Source: Dacryopinax spathularia
Lineage: Eukaryota; Basidiomycota; Dacrymycetes; Dacrymycetales; Dacrymycetaceae
DNA: 64,000 nt
Assembly: GCA_037974965.1 (NCBI GenBank)
Contig: JBBPFI010000006.1
Coordinates: 744,001 to 808,000 of the forward strand
Direction of reading: 5' to 3'
Positions 23,180 to 33,891 of this stretch are shown here, one piece after another. Under the pieces are notes generated by a model. The model had not been told where the DNA came from. It ran no database searches and saw only the letters and a program-made list of their open reading frames with translations. Position 1 is the first letter of the stretch. Each line of letters begins with the position of its first letter. The translations under genes were made by a program, and so were the position numbers.

Positions 23180-24200
23180 ATGGCCAGTTTGATCAAGGCT
23201 TCCAATAAGACTGCGGCTGGGAAGAGGAAAAGAGATGAGCTTGAAGGGAGCGACAGGGCTGGAGGAGTGGGTGATGGCGAGCCGAAGAAAAAGAGGAACA
23301 AGCAGCGCGTGCTGTTGTTGTCTTCGAGGGGTGTTACGCACAGGATGCGACATCTGTTGAACGATCTTGAGGCGTTGTTGCCTCATGTCAAGAAGGGTGT
23401 GTCTGGCTCATTTGTGGAGGGTAAAGGTTGCTGATGCACGGTTTGGTAGACGCCAAGCTCGACTCGAAATCCCAGCTACATCTCCTCCCCGAGCTCGCCG
23501 ACCTGCACAACTGCAACAACACGCTCTACTTCGAAGCGCGGAGACACGAAGACCTCTACCTCTGGGCGGCCAAGACGCCCAACGGACCGAGCGTGAAGAT
23601 GCATGTGCAGAACGTGCACACGATGGACGAGCTCAAGCTTACTGGGAACTGCCTGAAGGGGAGCCGGGGGCTGGTATGCTTTGATGAGGGGTTTGACGGT
23701 AGCGAGAACTGGAGGTTGATCAAGGAGGTTTTCACACACGTACGCTCCCCTCCCTCCTTTCCGTTTTCGTAGGGATAAAGCAGTTGCTTATGGACGTGTG
23801 TGTGCAGATATTTGGCGTCCCGCCCGGTGCCCGCCGTGCGAAGCCGTTCATCGACCATATCCTCACCTTCTCCCTCGTCGACGACAAGATCTGGTTCCGC
23901 AACTTCCAAATACTCGAAAAAGACCCCGAGCACCCATCAGCCCCGCCCAAGATGTCCCTCGTCGAGATAGGGCCCCGCTTCGTCCTGACCCCCATTAGGA
24001 TCTTCGAGGGCGCGTTCAGCGGCGCGACGGTCTTCTCGAACCCGGAGTTTGTGAGCCCTGCGGCGGTTCGGTCGGCGATAAGAAGGAAACAGGGAGAGAG
24101 CTATAGGTTGAGGAAGGAGGCGGAGTTGGATAGGGGGAATAGGAGGGAGAAGCAGAGGATGCCGGAGGACGAGCTGGCCGTTAGGAAGGTGTTTGCTTGA
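23180..24200 (+). CDS. BRX1: Ribosome biogenesis protein BRX1
   Basis: Brix-domain protein needed for 60S subunit assembly in the nucleolus. A basic N-terminus (KPKKKRNKQ-like) leads into VLLLSSRGVTHRMRHLLNDL, then LHNCNNTLYFEARRHEDLYL, HVQNVHTMDELKLTGNCLKG and SRGLVCFDEGFD. The IMP4-like core closes with EIGPRFVLTPIRIFEGAFSG. The tail carries the RRKQGESYRLRKEAE helix common to BRX1. Two introns, about 290 residues. The start at 23180 directly follows an A-rich stretch and a pyrimidine-rich upstream region. Confidence 0.95.
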
Positions 24201-24350
24201 GATGTCTGTCTTTTCGGGCTGCGGTGGGCGAGCTCGCACGCTATATGCGATCTACCAGCGCGCGGGGGCGTCTAGATGCGTTACGATATGATTACATTGG
24301 TTAATGACGTCCCAAGACCGGTAACAAGGTCCCAAGAGAGACCGGAGAGT

Positions 24351-25376
24351 TCACCTAGGCTTCGCAGGCGCGACCGCCTTAGGCGTCTCAACCTCCTCCT
24401 CGTCCTCATCATCAAGATGGAAGATCTCCTCCCTCTCATCCCACACATCTCCCAACCTCGTCCTCCCCCTTTCCCTCCCCCGACCAGCCTGAGGAGCAGA
24501 AGTAGCCTGAGGCTGCTGTCGCGTGTAGAACGAAGGGAGGGTGTCGTCCCCCTCCTCGTCTGTTGCCTCCTCATCGAGTACGTCGAGCGGCTGGTACAAC
24601 CGAGAGATCTCCCGACGGTGCCGGTAGTATCGTTCCAGGTTCCAGGCGAGCCAGAGTCCTAATGACGCTCCCAAGAGATTAGCCTGCCATTATACGTCAG
24701 CCATGTTTCCTTGCTTGTATATGCAGCAGTGAGTAAGGCTTACGGCAATATCGCCCACCTGGAACGTCTTGTACTGCATGCACGCACGCGCCTCAGACCA
24801 CTGCTCATCTCTTCTACGGGAAAGGAAGCGCACGCACGGGTAATAAAGCCTGTACGAACTCGCTCACTATCCCTCCCAAAACGAAACACAAAAACCCCGT
24901 GATCAAGAGCCCCGCGTTTCTCCAGATCCATATTCGTCTTGCGTCCCTGTGCCCTATCAGCATCAGGAGCAGAAGAGAAGAAGAGAAGGAGATGAGATGA
25001 GATGGGAGAATGGGAGGGACGTACTCCTCCACGTCGAATATGAAGTACACTAAGGCTGTGGCCAGCCCGAGACAGACAAAGTGCAGGACTTTGTCGTTTA
25101 CGGGTACGTGGTGGACGACGTTCGTGAACCCTAGGAAGGCGAGGATGACCATATCGACCAGAGTGAATATCATGAACCACTGTGCTCGCCATCGTCAGTT
25201 CTAGGAGGTAAGCCAGTCCATGGTTATTTTGGGCTCACTGGTCGGAGTCGTAAGGGTAAGTGATAGTTGTTGGGCAGGAGGAACTTTTGTGATCGCATGA
25301 TTCGTCGCAGGACGAGTCGGGTGCGGGAGGGCGGTCGGCGTGCGGTTGACATGCTCACACCGACTGCGGGTGGCAT
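24351..25376 (-). CDS. VanZ-like domain membrane protein
   Basis: Small polytopic membrane protein of about 270 residues in four exons. The start at 25376 gives a basic leader (MPPAVGVSMSTARRPPSRTR), then helices in LVDMVILAFLGFTNVVHHVP, DKVLHFVCLGLATALVYFIF, and a Gly-rich helix NAGLLITGFLCFVLGGIVSE leading to FVQALLPYKTFQVGDIAANL. The pattern DKxxHFxxxxxL...SExxQ...D(x)xANxxG is that of VanZ-family proteins, named for a teicoplanin-resistance gene in bacteria but of unknown role in fungi. The C-terminal 90 residues are cytosolic-looking and acidic, with a polyglutamate/aspartate run near the stop. Confidence 0.75.
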
Positions 25377-25814
25377 CCTTCCTAGCTAGCAGCCGACGAA
25401 AGACGGGTAAGGGTTAATGAGGAGGTGGCCTGCACCAGAAATTGGAGTTGATGATGATCTTGAGAGAGTTGTTGGAAGGCAGTGAGCCCGATTCGGGACG
25501 TGGCGATGATGATGAATGTCCGAACTCGTCAGGGACCAGCGGGAAGATGGCTGGCTTGCTGGCGACCCGGAAAGCAGCTCATGATGATGACGTGAACAAC
25601 AAATCAATTACTACTACTGTATCTAAATCAAAAGAAAGGTGAAGGGCTACAAGATGTACGGTGAGGCGATACAAGAAAGAAGCTGTAGCGGCGGGCCATG
25701 TACACCAGCAGTATCGAAAGAAAGCAGAGACAAAGCCAAGAGGAACCAACAGTTATGTACATGTGAAGAAGGAGGCAAGAGATCCATTTGTTCTGAGATT
25801 GTCCTGTGTTGAAC
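25377..25814. other. Spacer between the VanZ-like gene start and the RAD21 3' end
   Basis: About 440 bases, containing the upstream region of the VanZ-like gene and the RAD21 3' UTR. No supported gene. Confidence 0.5.
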
Positions 25815-28150
25815 CTAAGCCGCGACCGGCTCAACCGGTACGCCGCCTTCTGATGTTCCGAGCTTGAAGAGCTTCTCCTTAGCGGAGACTTCGATATTGC
25901 CGAACGGCTCTGTCTGCTGGAGCTTCACGCAGTCCCGGGTACCAAGGACGAGCAGCTCGAAGAAGAAAGACGATGCGGCGCGACGTGAAGCTTTCTGGGA
26001 GACTTCATTGAAGCTCAGTTTCTTCTCCGCTCCCGCCCTGGTTCTGGTTGGGGACGCGGAGGGGTGCAACTCCTTCTTGAGGATCGCAACGGCCTTCAAC
26101 GTGTTCTTGCTGAAACCGTGCTGCTTCGCCTCCGCAACCTGGGCATTCACGTCCTCTTCGTCTTCTGCAGACTGGGTCGGTTGAGTGTCCTTCTCCTGCC
26201 GCACATCGAAGATCTCGATAGGGCAGCTCAGGTTAGCATAGGAAATGCTACCCGTCTCGCCGGCCATGTCGTCCATGAATGGCGTAGAGAGGCGGCTGCT
26301 GGTCGCGCGGTCCTTGCCTCCCGGCCGGGGCGTGCCCTGTCGACCGCCAACGCCCCATCCATCGTTGTCCATCTCGAAGTTGCCCATGGGCTCGACTCCA
26401 CCAGACTCGTCGAACATGAAGTCCTGGTCGTCTCCCAAACCCCCAGCACAGAGGACATCGTCACCCATCACCAAGCTCCGGGAGACGTCCCCTTGTTCAC
26501 GACGACCTTGCTCGACTTCGCTGAACCGCGGGCGCTTTGGAGTCGGCGCATCCGCCTCGTCTTCAGCAGAACGGCGGCGATTGGCGGGGAAAGTGAACAG
26601 GTCCATTAGCTCTGGTGCCATTCCGGGAGGAGCGGCGATGAAATAGGTATCGGAGTTCAGGGTCTTCGTTGGCAAGAAGTGGGATAGTGGGTCAGCCCGA
26701 ATTTGCAGCAGCCTCAGCATAGCGCGCGAGCCCGGAAGAAGATGATGCTGCAATCTCTGGTGAGCAGGCTGTGAGGAGACGAGACGTCAAGCGCACTCAC
26801 TTCGGTCAGGATATCGCTTAGATCTTTGTTCTCATTCCCGAAGCTCTGGCCGAAAGCGCCTGCATCCTCATCCAGCTCAGTGATGGCGTCGATCGCCTGC
26901 TTCCTCAGGAGAGCCTTCTTCTTGTCCTTGGCAGACTTGGCGGTGACCTTGTCGGCCATCTCACCCACGCGAGCCGCAGTACGGGGCGTTAAAGTAGGCA
27001 TAGACAATTCCATCGGAGGTGGGGTGGGAGGAAGAGAGGTCAAGCGAGAGGCTATGCATAGATGTCAGATACTGTGAAGTAGATCGCGGAGATGTTTGCT
27101 CACATGCGGGCGAGGCAGGCGTCTTCTCGCGCTCCGGAACAAGACTTGGCTGTCCACCACCAACAAGATCAGGCAGATCCGCTGGCGCATCCAGATCAAA
27201 CAAGCCTCCTTCGGGAACATCAAACTCGAAGTTGTTGAAGTCATCGCCAGCCCCGGCACCCCAGCCGTCATCGGTCGGTTTATCGCCCCCAATCCCAGCG
27301 AAAGATCGCTCCAGGGAATTAGACACATTCGGCGCGTCCCTTCCAACTTCGACGCTCTCCTGGTCAGCATTCCGTCCCTGCTCGGGTGCCTCGAGATCCA
27401 GATCCATCGCGTCGTCCAGGTTCAGATCGATCTGGGAGTCGATACCACCCTCGAAGACGAACGGGTTTGCGTATGGATCCTCGAGATCGAAGTTGAAGTT
27501 GTCGCCTCCATTCAGGGTGATGTCCGCCACCTTAGCCACATGCTTGCCTGTAGGAACGGGAGGCAAGTAGTCCATGTTCCTATCCAAGGGTCAGCTTGGG
27601 AAGACTTGCTGTGTGCTTCGTGCCGCATACCAATCGTCCATCAGGAAGTCAAAATCAAGACCCTCATTGCTGAGCGTGATCGCGTTCCGCGGAACGGTGA
27701 GCTGCTCCTCAGTCATGTCCACAATTCCCGGTCGGAACGCCTGCGATCGCGTTAGCGGATTGGCATCGCGGATCATCTGTATGTGTGTAGACCCACCATC
27801 TTGATCTTGAGTAAAGCATCGTTGCAATCGTCCAGCAAGTATTTGGCTTTCCTGCTGTAGATCCTGACAACTCCGAGCAGTAGTTGACCACTCAGTCGAA
27901 GAGCGAGAGGAACGGTCTCCTGGTTGACAATCGCCTCTACAAAGACGCGTCAACAACAAACTCTTCGTGCCGCGCACCTCAAGGTCTCCTGAGGCGTTCA
28001 AGCATGCGCATGCCAGCATCACTCACCAACTGACTGCTCGATGTCCGTCTGCAACGTCTGCTGCTTCGACAGCTTCCTCTCCCAATGTGCGGCCAACCAG
28101 ACCTTCGCGAGCGGCCCGCGACGCGACAAGATGGCCTCCGCGTAGAACAT
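25815..28150 (-). CDS. RAD21: Cohesin kleisin subunit RAD21/Scc1
   Basis: Closes the cohesin ring around sister chromatids and is cut by separase at anaphase. The N-terminus [20 protein letters not shown] with AHWERKLSK is the classic Rad21 opening. [20 protein letters not shown] completes the Smc3-binding domain. The acidic middle contains two separase-type sites, SVEVGR (27339-27356) and EVEQGR (26502-26519). The C-terminal winged helix carries [20 protein letters not shown] and ends [14 protein letters not shown] plus a short tail. At least six exons, about 640 residues. The first-exon sequence favours mitotic Rad21 over meiotic Rec8. Confidence 0.95.
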
Positions 28151-28462
28151 CTCTACTGTACACTATCCAATGGTGAACAAGATGAAGAGACGTCGACGAG
28201 GAGGAGGAAGGGGAGGTGACTGTTCAGGATGTTGAGGAGAGTGGGGAGGCGCGTCGAGGGACCGCCTCTGTGGCTGTCGATCCAACACCTCATGTACTTC
28301 CGGGGTCCTACTCCCCTCAACTGCTCCCGGTGCTCGGGCGCGCGTGAACCCGAAATTATTCGACAACGCGGAATTGGGATCAGTGACCAGCGACGGTCCG
28401 ACGGCCATTCCATCCGCAACAACGCTGCCGTCGTCTCCAGCTGGACAGTGAGGAGGACAACT
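28151..28462. promoter_or_regulatory. Divergent promoter region of RAD21 and the PPR gene
   Basis: 312 bases between two divergent starts. It contains CCAAT at 28167-28171 and a GGCGCGTCG at about 28248, which resembles but does not match an MluI box. No other element is recognised. Confidence 0.35.
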
Positions 28463-30313
28463 ATGCAGCGAGCGAGTGCGATCGCCTCCTCGTCAGCGGG
28501 ACTAAGGCGGTTTGCGGCCCGGGCAGAGAGCAGCCAATGTGAGCTTTAGCGATGTAGCGTACGAGGAAGCTAGTTTATCTGCATTCAGGTCTGCGCTTCT
28601 CAAGACGACATGCTCAGACAGCAGCGGCTTCACGTCAAGGATCACCAGGGCGTTTCCTGTATGATCCGAATCGCTCATACGACCAAGACACAGACGATTA
28701 TGCTCCTTTGCCAGTCATTGAAAGGGCTAACTTCGCAACACCCTTAGGCGACCTCACCATTCAGTTGACGAGGGCAACGAGGGCAGGCGAGATCGGCAAT
28801 GCTTTCAAGATCTGCAAGCAGATGCGCGATATGAATATATACCCGAACGCGGAGATCTACAATGCGTTGCTACGCATGCTGCACATGTACGGTCAGCATG
28901 AAGCCATGTTTGCCGTCTTTACGGATATGGAGGCGGCGGGAGTGTCGCCGGACATTGAGACTTATAATCTGATGCTGAACGTGCGTTCTGGTCGTGGTCA
29001 TCGGTAGCTGTGCGCTTACATGTTCCTAGTCGGCAAAATTCAACGGCCTTGACGTCAGCGTCATTCTGGATAGGATGGCGGCGGCTGGAGTGGAACGAAC
29101 GGCGCTGACGTATCAGCATCTAATCAGCAATCATGTCGAGGGGGACCGCCTCGAGATGTGCCTTCAGCTGATCGACGAGATGAGCGCGAAAGGAATGCAG
29201 CCCACGCTCCAAACAGTAGAAGAAGTCACGGAGCTCGCATCAAAGCTCAACTTTGCGCGGTTAGCTGTCGACCTTGCTGTGGCCTACGAGGAGGAATCAA
29301 TACGGCGGCTAGCGCCTGTGTCGTGGATGAAGATGCTCCAGTCATGCGCTGGAGAACATTATGTACGCACACCCTAGCTTGCTGACCGGATAACGCTTGA
29401 CCTAGCTCCGCAGCTCGAAGGGACGGAGATATGCTGGACGAAAGGCGTGATAGAAGGGCTCTCATCTCCAGACGAAGGCCTTTGTATTGAGATCCTACAC
29501 GTTGCTGCTCGAGCCGGCCGGCCAGACCTTGCGACAGATGTCCTCCGGGTCCTCCGAAAGATTGGCGTTATCTTCCGAGAACACCACCTAGCACCGGTCC
29601 TCGAAGCGTTCATGAGAGCGGGAAACCTCAAGGATGCTCTTGCCACGCTCTCGCTTATGCGCCAAAACTCCATCGCGCCAAACGAACGCACTACCGAGCC
29701 TATCTTCCGACATATCGTACAAAGCGTCGACGAGGTCGACAAGGCTTTCTACATCCTTGAAGATCTGAAAAACGATGGCAAGGTCATCGATGTCTCCGCG
29801 TTGAACGTGATCATCCGTGCATGCGTGAAGCTCAACGATCTGCAACGTGCAGTGGGCACATACAAAGAAGGAGAGCGACTAGGTGTAGCAGCGACGAAGG
29901 ACACTTACCACTACCTGCTGGATGCCTGCATTCAGGCAAAGCACGGAACTCTAGGAGAGAAGCTGTGGGAAGAGATGAAGAACGCCGGCATCAAACCCGA
30001 CCCTGCCGGTCTCGAGCGGATGATCATGCTATCGCTCACCAACACAAGCTACGAAGAAGCCTTCTACTACCTCGAAGAAATGAAGACGATCACGCCCGAC
30101 GTGCCACCCCGCGTGTACGAAGCGATCATCCGACGATGCTACATTTCGTTCGACCCCAGGTGGAAGGTCGCAGCGGAGGAGGTGCAGAATCGGGGTCATA
30201 TGTTATCGTCTAGCTTGTTGCGGTTCATCGAGAGGGGGCATGACGAGCCGATTCAGCAGCAGCAGGAATCATCCGTCGAGGACGGGCCTGCGAACCCAAC
30301 CGCGCCTTTCTAA
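28463..30313 (+). CDS. Mitochondrial pentatricopeptide repeat (PPR) protein
   Basis: About 570 residues over four exons. The N-terminus (MQRASAIASSSAGLRRFAAR) is a good mitochondrial leader. Degenerate 35-residue helical hairpins follow. Clear PPR units are FKICKQMRDMNIYPNAEIYN, MFAVFTDMEAAGVSPDIETY, VILDRMAAAGVERTALTYQH, QLIDEMSAKGMQPTLQTVEE, TLSLMRQNSIAPNERTTEPI and EKLWEEMKNAGIKPDPAGLE. PPR proteins bind single organellar RNAs for processing, stability or translation. The target cannot be read from the sequence. Introns lie at about 28540-28586, 28982-29031 and 29363-29407. Confidence 0.85.
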
Positions 30314-30535
30314 TACTTCAATGAGAATCTCCGTTTTCAAGGGACATTATTATTGGTTACTTGCCATGATGCCTGAGTGAATGCCACACTGAGGGTTCCC
30401 CCGCAGAAACAGTATTGGTTCCGTAGATATCAAACACTCACGTGTTTCCTCATCGGGACGCGACGCGTCGTCGCGGTTGTCCCTTGTTTCCTCACTGTAC
30501 GTTGTCGGCGGCTTCTCGCGAAGACGAGAGCCACA

Positions 30536-33464
30536 ATGTTCAGCAAGGCTGCACGATTCCCGCCTGAAAAGCGTACGCATAATCCCGATGATGGATTAAC
30601 AGCGGTTGAAGGGATCTGATACCGAATGTAGCGTCCGATATCCCACCGCCTGGCTACTACAACCCGAAAGAAATTGATGGCGCACCATACAGGAAGGGTG
30701 CTTTCCTGGAGAAGTCGGAGCGGAGGGTATTTGACAAGATCCCCCACGGGCCGGGTAAGCCGTTGTCTAACGGTATCGCTTGTATGATTTGACTGTGTCT
30801 AGGTCCGAGTGACTATCAATCACTGCAAGCGGATATGAAGCCCAAAGGGCATCATCCAAAGAAGGCATCCACATCAACAAGCCATAACGAACATGCTTTA
30901 CGACAACAGGTGAGCGCGTTATGGGTCCTCATCAACTGTATCTGACTTCTGGATAGATACAAGACCTACAAGCCGAAAACGCTCGTCTCGCGAAGGAACA
31001 TAAGCATGCTATGCAGACGTTGGAAGCGAAGGTCGAACAAGCGGAAGCGAGAATACGGGAATTGGTGAGGGAGAAGGGAGCATTGCAAACGGAAGCTGCT
31101 GTTGCTACCAAAGAACAACGTGCGTGCACCCTCTTGTGTGTGCGAAATGACTGACTGACGAAAGGGTGCAGGACTAGCTCTGGAGCGAGAATCTACGGCT
31201 CGCCTCGCGGTAAGTGTGGGGTGTGGTCTGGCCCTTTACCGGATCTGACGGTACCTCCGTAGCTCGATAAGGCCGAGAAAGAAGCCAGACAAGCCCAAGA
31301 ACGAGCAAGCAAATACAGTGCTCTACAGCGGCGGTTAGAGGAACTGGAGAAGCTGCATGCGGAAAGCAAGTCCAAGGTACGATCGAGGCCATCCAAATAG
31401 AAGGCAACTAATCCTTGCATTAGTCGCGGAAGGATCGTGGAGGCCTAGAGATCGAGGTGGAACAACTGCGTGCATCATTGGCCGAGAAGCAGAAGGAGCT
31501 GGATCATCTACGACATCAGCGAGAAACCGACGAACGACGTTCACAAGATCTCAAGCGAGCGCATGCCCTCGCGGAGGCGGACAACCAGGACCTACGTTCC
31601 AAGCTTCAGCTACTTCAGTCATCAGCCACGACGACCGAGGCTCTGCAAGCAGAGAGGAGAAGATTGGAAGCTGACCTCCAAACTTTGCAATCACGACATG
31701 CGAAGGAGGTGGCTGAGCTGCAAGCAAAGCTACATACGCAAGAATCGCTCACGATCCGAACGAAGCAGGAATTGCGCGAACGAGAAGGCGAAATCCGCAA
31801 GGTCACCGCTCAGCTGTGTGAGGTGGAAGCCAAATCAGCGAAGGTCGGCCAAGAGCTCGAAGCGGAGAAACGCGATCGCCGAAATGCGGAGACTCGGTTG
31901 AAAGATCTGGAGAAAGGCAAGGCTCAGTCGAACGAGGCCCGCATCCAGGCTCTGCAGAAAGAAGTGGCTTCTTTGCGCTCGGCTGAAACCCAAGCCAAGC
32001 GAACAATCGAGGAAGAACGCACGAAAGCTGCAAACGATCGGCAGAATCTGGAAACTCAGCTCCGTCATGTGAAGGAGGTCATGACTACGGTTGCTGAGCA
32101 GTATGGTTGTTTGGCCAATGCTGTGCACAAGCGTCATCAACAGTCTGCTTTCGATCGCGCCGCCGCAGAAGCGACGAGGATCAAACTGGAAGGCATCGTC
32201 GCTGAGAGAGAAGGCCGTATCCGACAGCTTGCTGCAACGTTGCGGCTGCAGGAAGAAGTGACTATCACACTGTTTGGTGGACTGAACGAATATGATTCCC
32301 TGGCTGGAAGCATTCTGCGCCACCAGGCTCGTTCGGTGGACCGTACGCCAGCAGTCATGACTGAGCGGGCCCAATGGCACGACCTGGCCATAGACGATTC
32401 CTGGAGGGACGAGTTGCATAGTCTGGAAGCTCGTACCGATGATAAGCTTCAAGAGCTGCACGTCTTCAACGACAAATGGATGAAAGACGGCTACGAATCC
32501 CTCGTCCAAAAAGCGGATCAAGCTCAACTAAAGAATGATGCTCTTAGCCAACGCGTATCCGAAGCCGAAGCGGCGAAAACACTCTCCGACGCCGCTCTCG
32601 CAGAGATCCAAGCCAAGCTCGCCACAGCTACCGAATCAGTAACCACCATGACGGCTGAACTGTCCGAGCTGAAAGACCGCCTAGCAAAGTCCGACGATGC
32701 CAATTTGCGGATGCAGACGGGCTATCGAGCGGAGATTGACAAGCTAAGCAATCAGCTCAGCTCGGAGAAGGCATATGCCGCACAATTGGCGTTGGACTTG
32801 GCACATGGCAAGTCTCGCGAGGCGGCATTGGCTGCAGATCTTGATAAGTAAGTTACCGGGTCTCCACTAAACTTCTGTGCTAATTGGGACATTCGCAGCT
32901 TGCAAGACTCGCTGGCGACAGCCGAGCGATATAAGAACGAATACCACGCCTTGCTCGCTGAGGTCAAAGTCATCTTATCCCGCAATGCTCTGGCTGAGGA
33001 TGAATCGGAGCGGCTGAGCCGTTTCAATGCGGAGATTTTGAGCCATCAGAATCCGATGCAGAAGATCCTTTACGTCGACAAGATCCGTAGGGAGATGGCA
33101 GATGTGAAGCAGGTTGGTGCCAACGACCGACCTTCGCATGACAATTGACTGACCGGGTGTTCAGAAACTCATCGTTTCGACGCTCGAAAGAGACGCTGCA
33201 GAGGAAGCTAAGCGGAAGCTCCAAGACGAACTCGCAACGTACAAAGCTGTGGACATCCCCCTTGACGCAAAGCCAAGATCCGTTATGACTCGTGTTGCCC
33301 GAGTTCCGTTCGCCGCCCGAAGCGTAAATACGCTGAACAAGTCTCAAGCAAGGACAGCCACCGATCGGTCACCGACGGAGCATGGCAACATTCCTAAGGG
33401 ATCGACAGTGCGGTCGGAGAATACCGATGATGCTCTGCGCATCGAGGATCTTCGACGTTCCTAA
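30536..33464 (+). CDS. Coiled-coil protein resembling HMMR/RHAMM
   Basis: About 830 residues, eight or more exons. The short N-terminus MFSKAARFPPEKRP SDIPPPGYYNPKEI (interrupted by the first intron) and KGAFLEKSERR matches the layout of the vertebrate hyaluronan-mediated motility receptor, a spindle and centrosome protein (PxPGxYDxK...KGxxxFxKSxR). Nearly continuous heptad coiled coil fills the centre (30950-32850). Near the C-terminus, FNAEILSHQNPMQKILYVDK, about 33025-33080, resembles the HMMR C-terminal LLGHQNLKQKIKHVVKLK block. The last 80 residues are basic and Ser/Thr-rich. The function in fungi is inferred from resemblance only. An ACGCGT lies 70 bases upstream of the start (30463-30468). 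Confidence 0.6.
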
Positions 33465-33891
33465 TTCATTGATGTTCTTCCCGCTTCTCTTTCATTGTTT
33501 CCTAAGTTGGGTTTTCGGTTGATGATGTACACACATTTTGATGGCAATATTCTGTTTGCCTTACTCATCGAGAACAGGGCCTGCTCGGAAAATTATGAGA
33601 AAATTATGAGCCGCGACTTTTTCCCGATTGGGAAGGCAAGTTAGCCAAGCATGGGAAACGCGGATCGACGATGATCAAGCGGATGCACCGCCATGGGAAC
33701 CACAACATCGTAGGGGTCCACTCTGTGTTCCTGACTTTTCACCAGATCCGGATGAGAGTCAGCCTCTATGCACTCGGAGCAAGGCAATGGCACGGACTCT
33801 GCATGGGGGTTAACTGTTAGCGTGCATAAATACCGACGAGGAAAAAAAGAAGCGGTCGGACCGCAAACAACCCCCCGTCTATCCCGTCATT
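33465..33891. other. Spacer upstream of the first aspartic protease
   Basis: About 430 bases. A CATAAATACC stretch near 33825 could act as a TATA element some 65 bases before the protease start. Nothing else is recognised. Confidence 0.4.

Noticed and set aside
26064-26609. 181-residue plus-strand open frame
   Set aside because: Shadow of the long RAD21 C-terminal exon.
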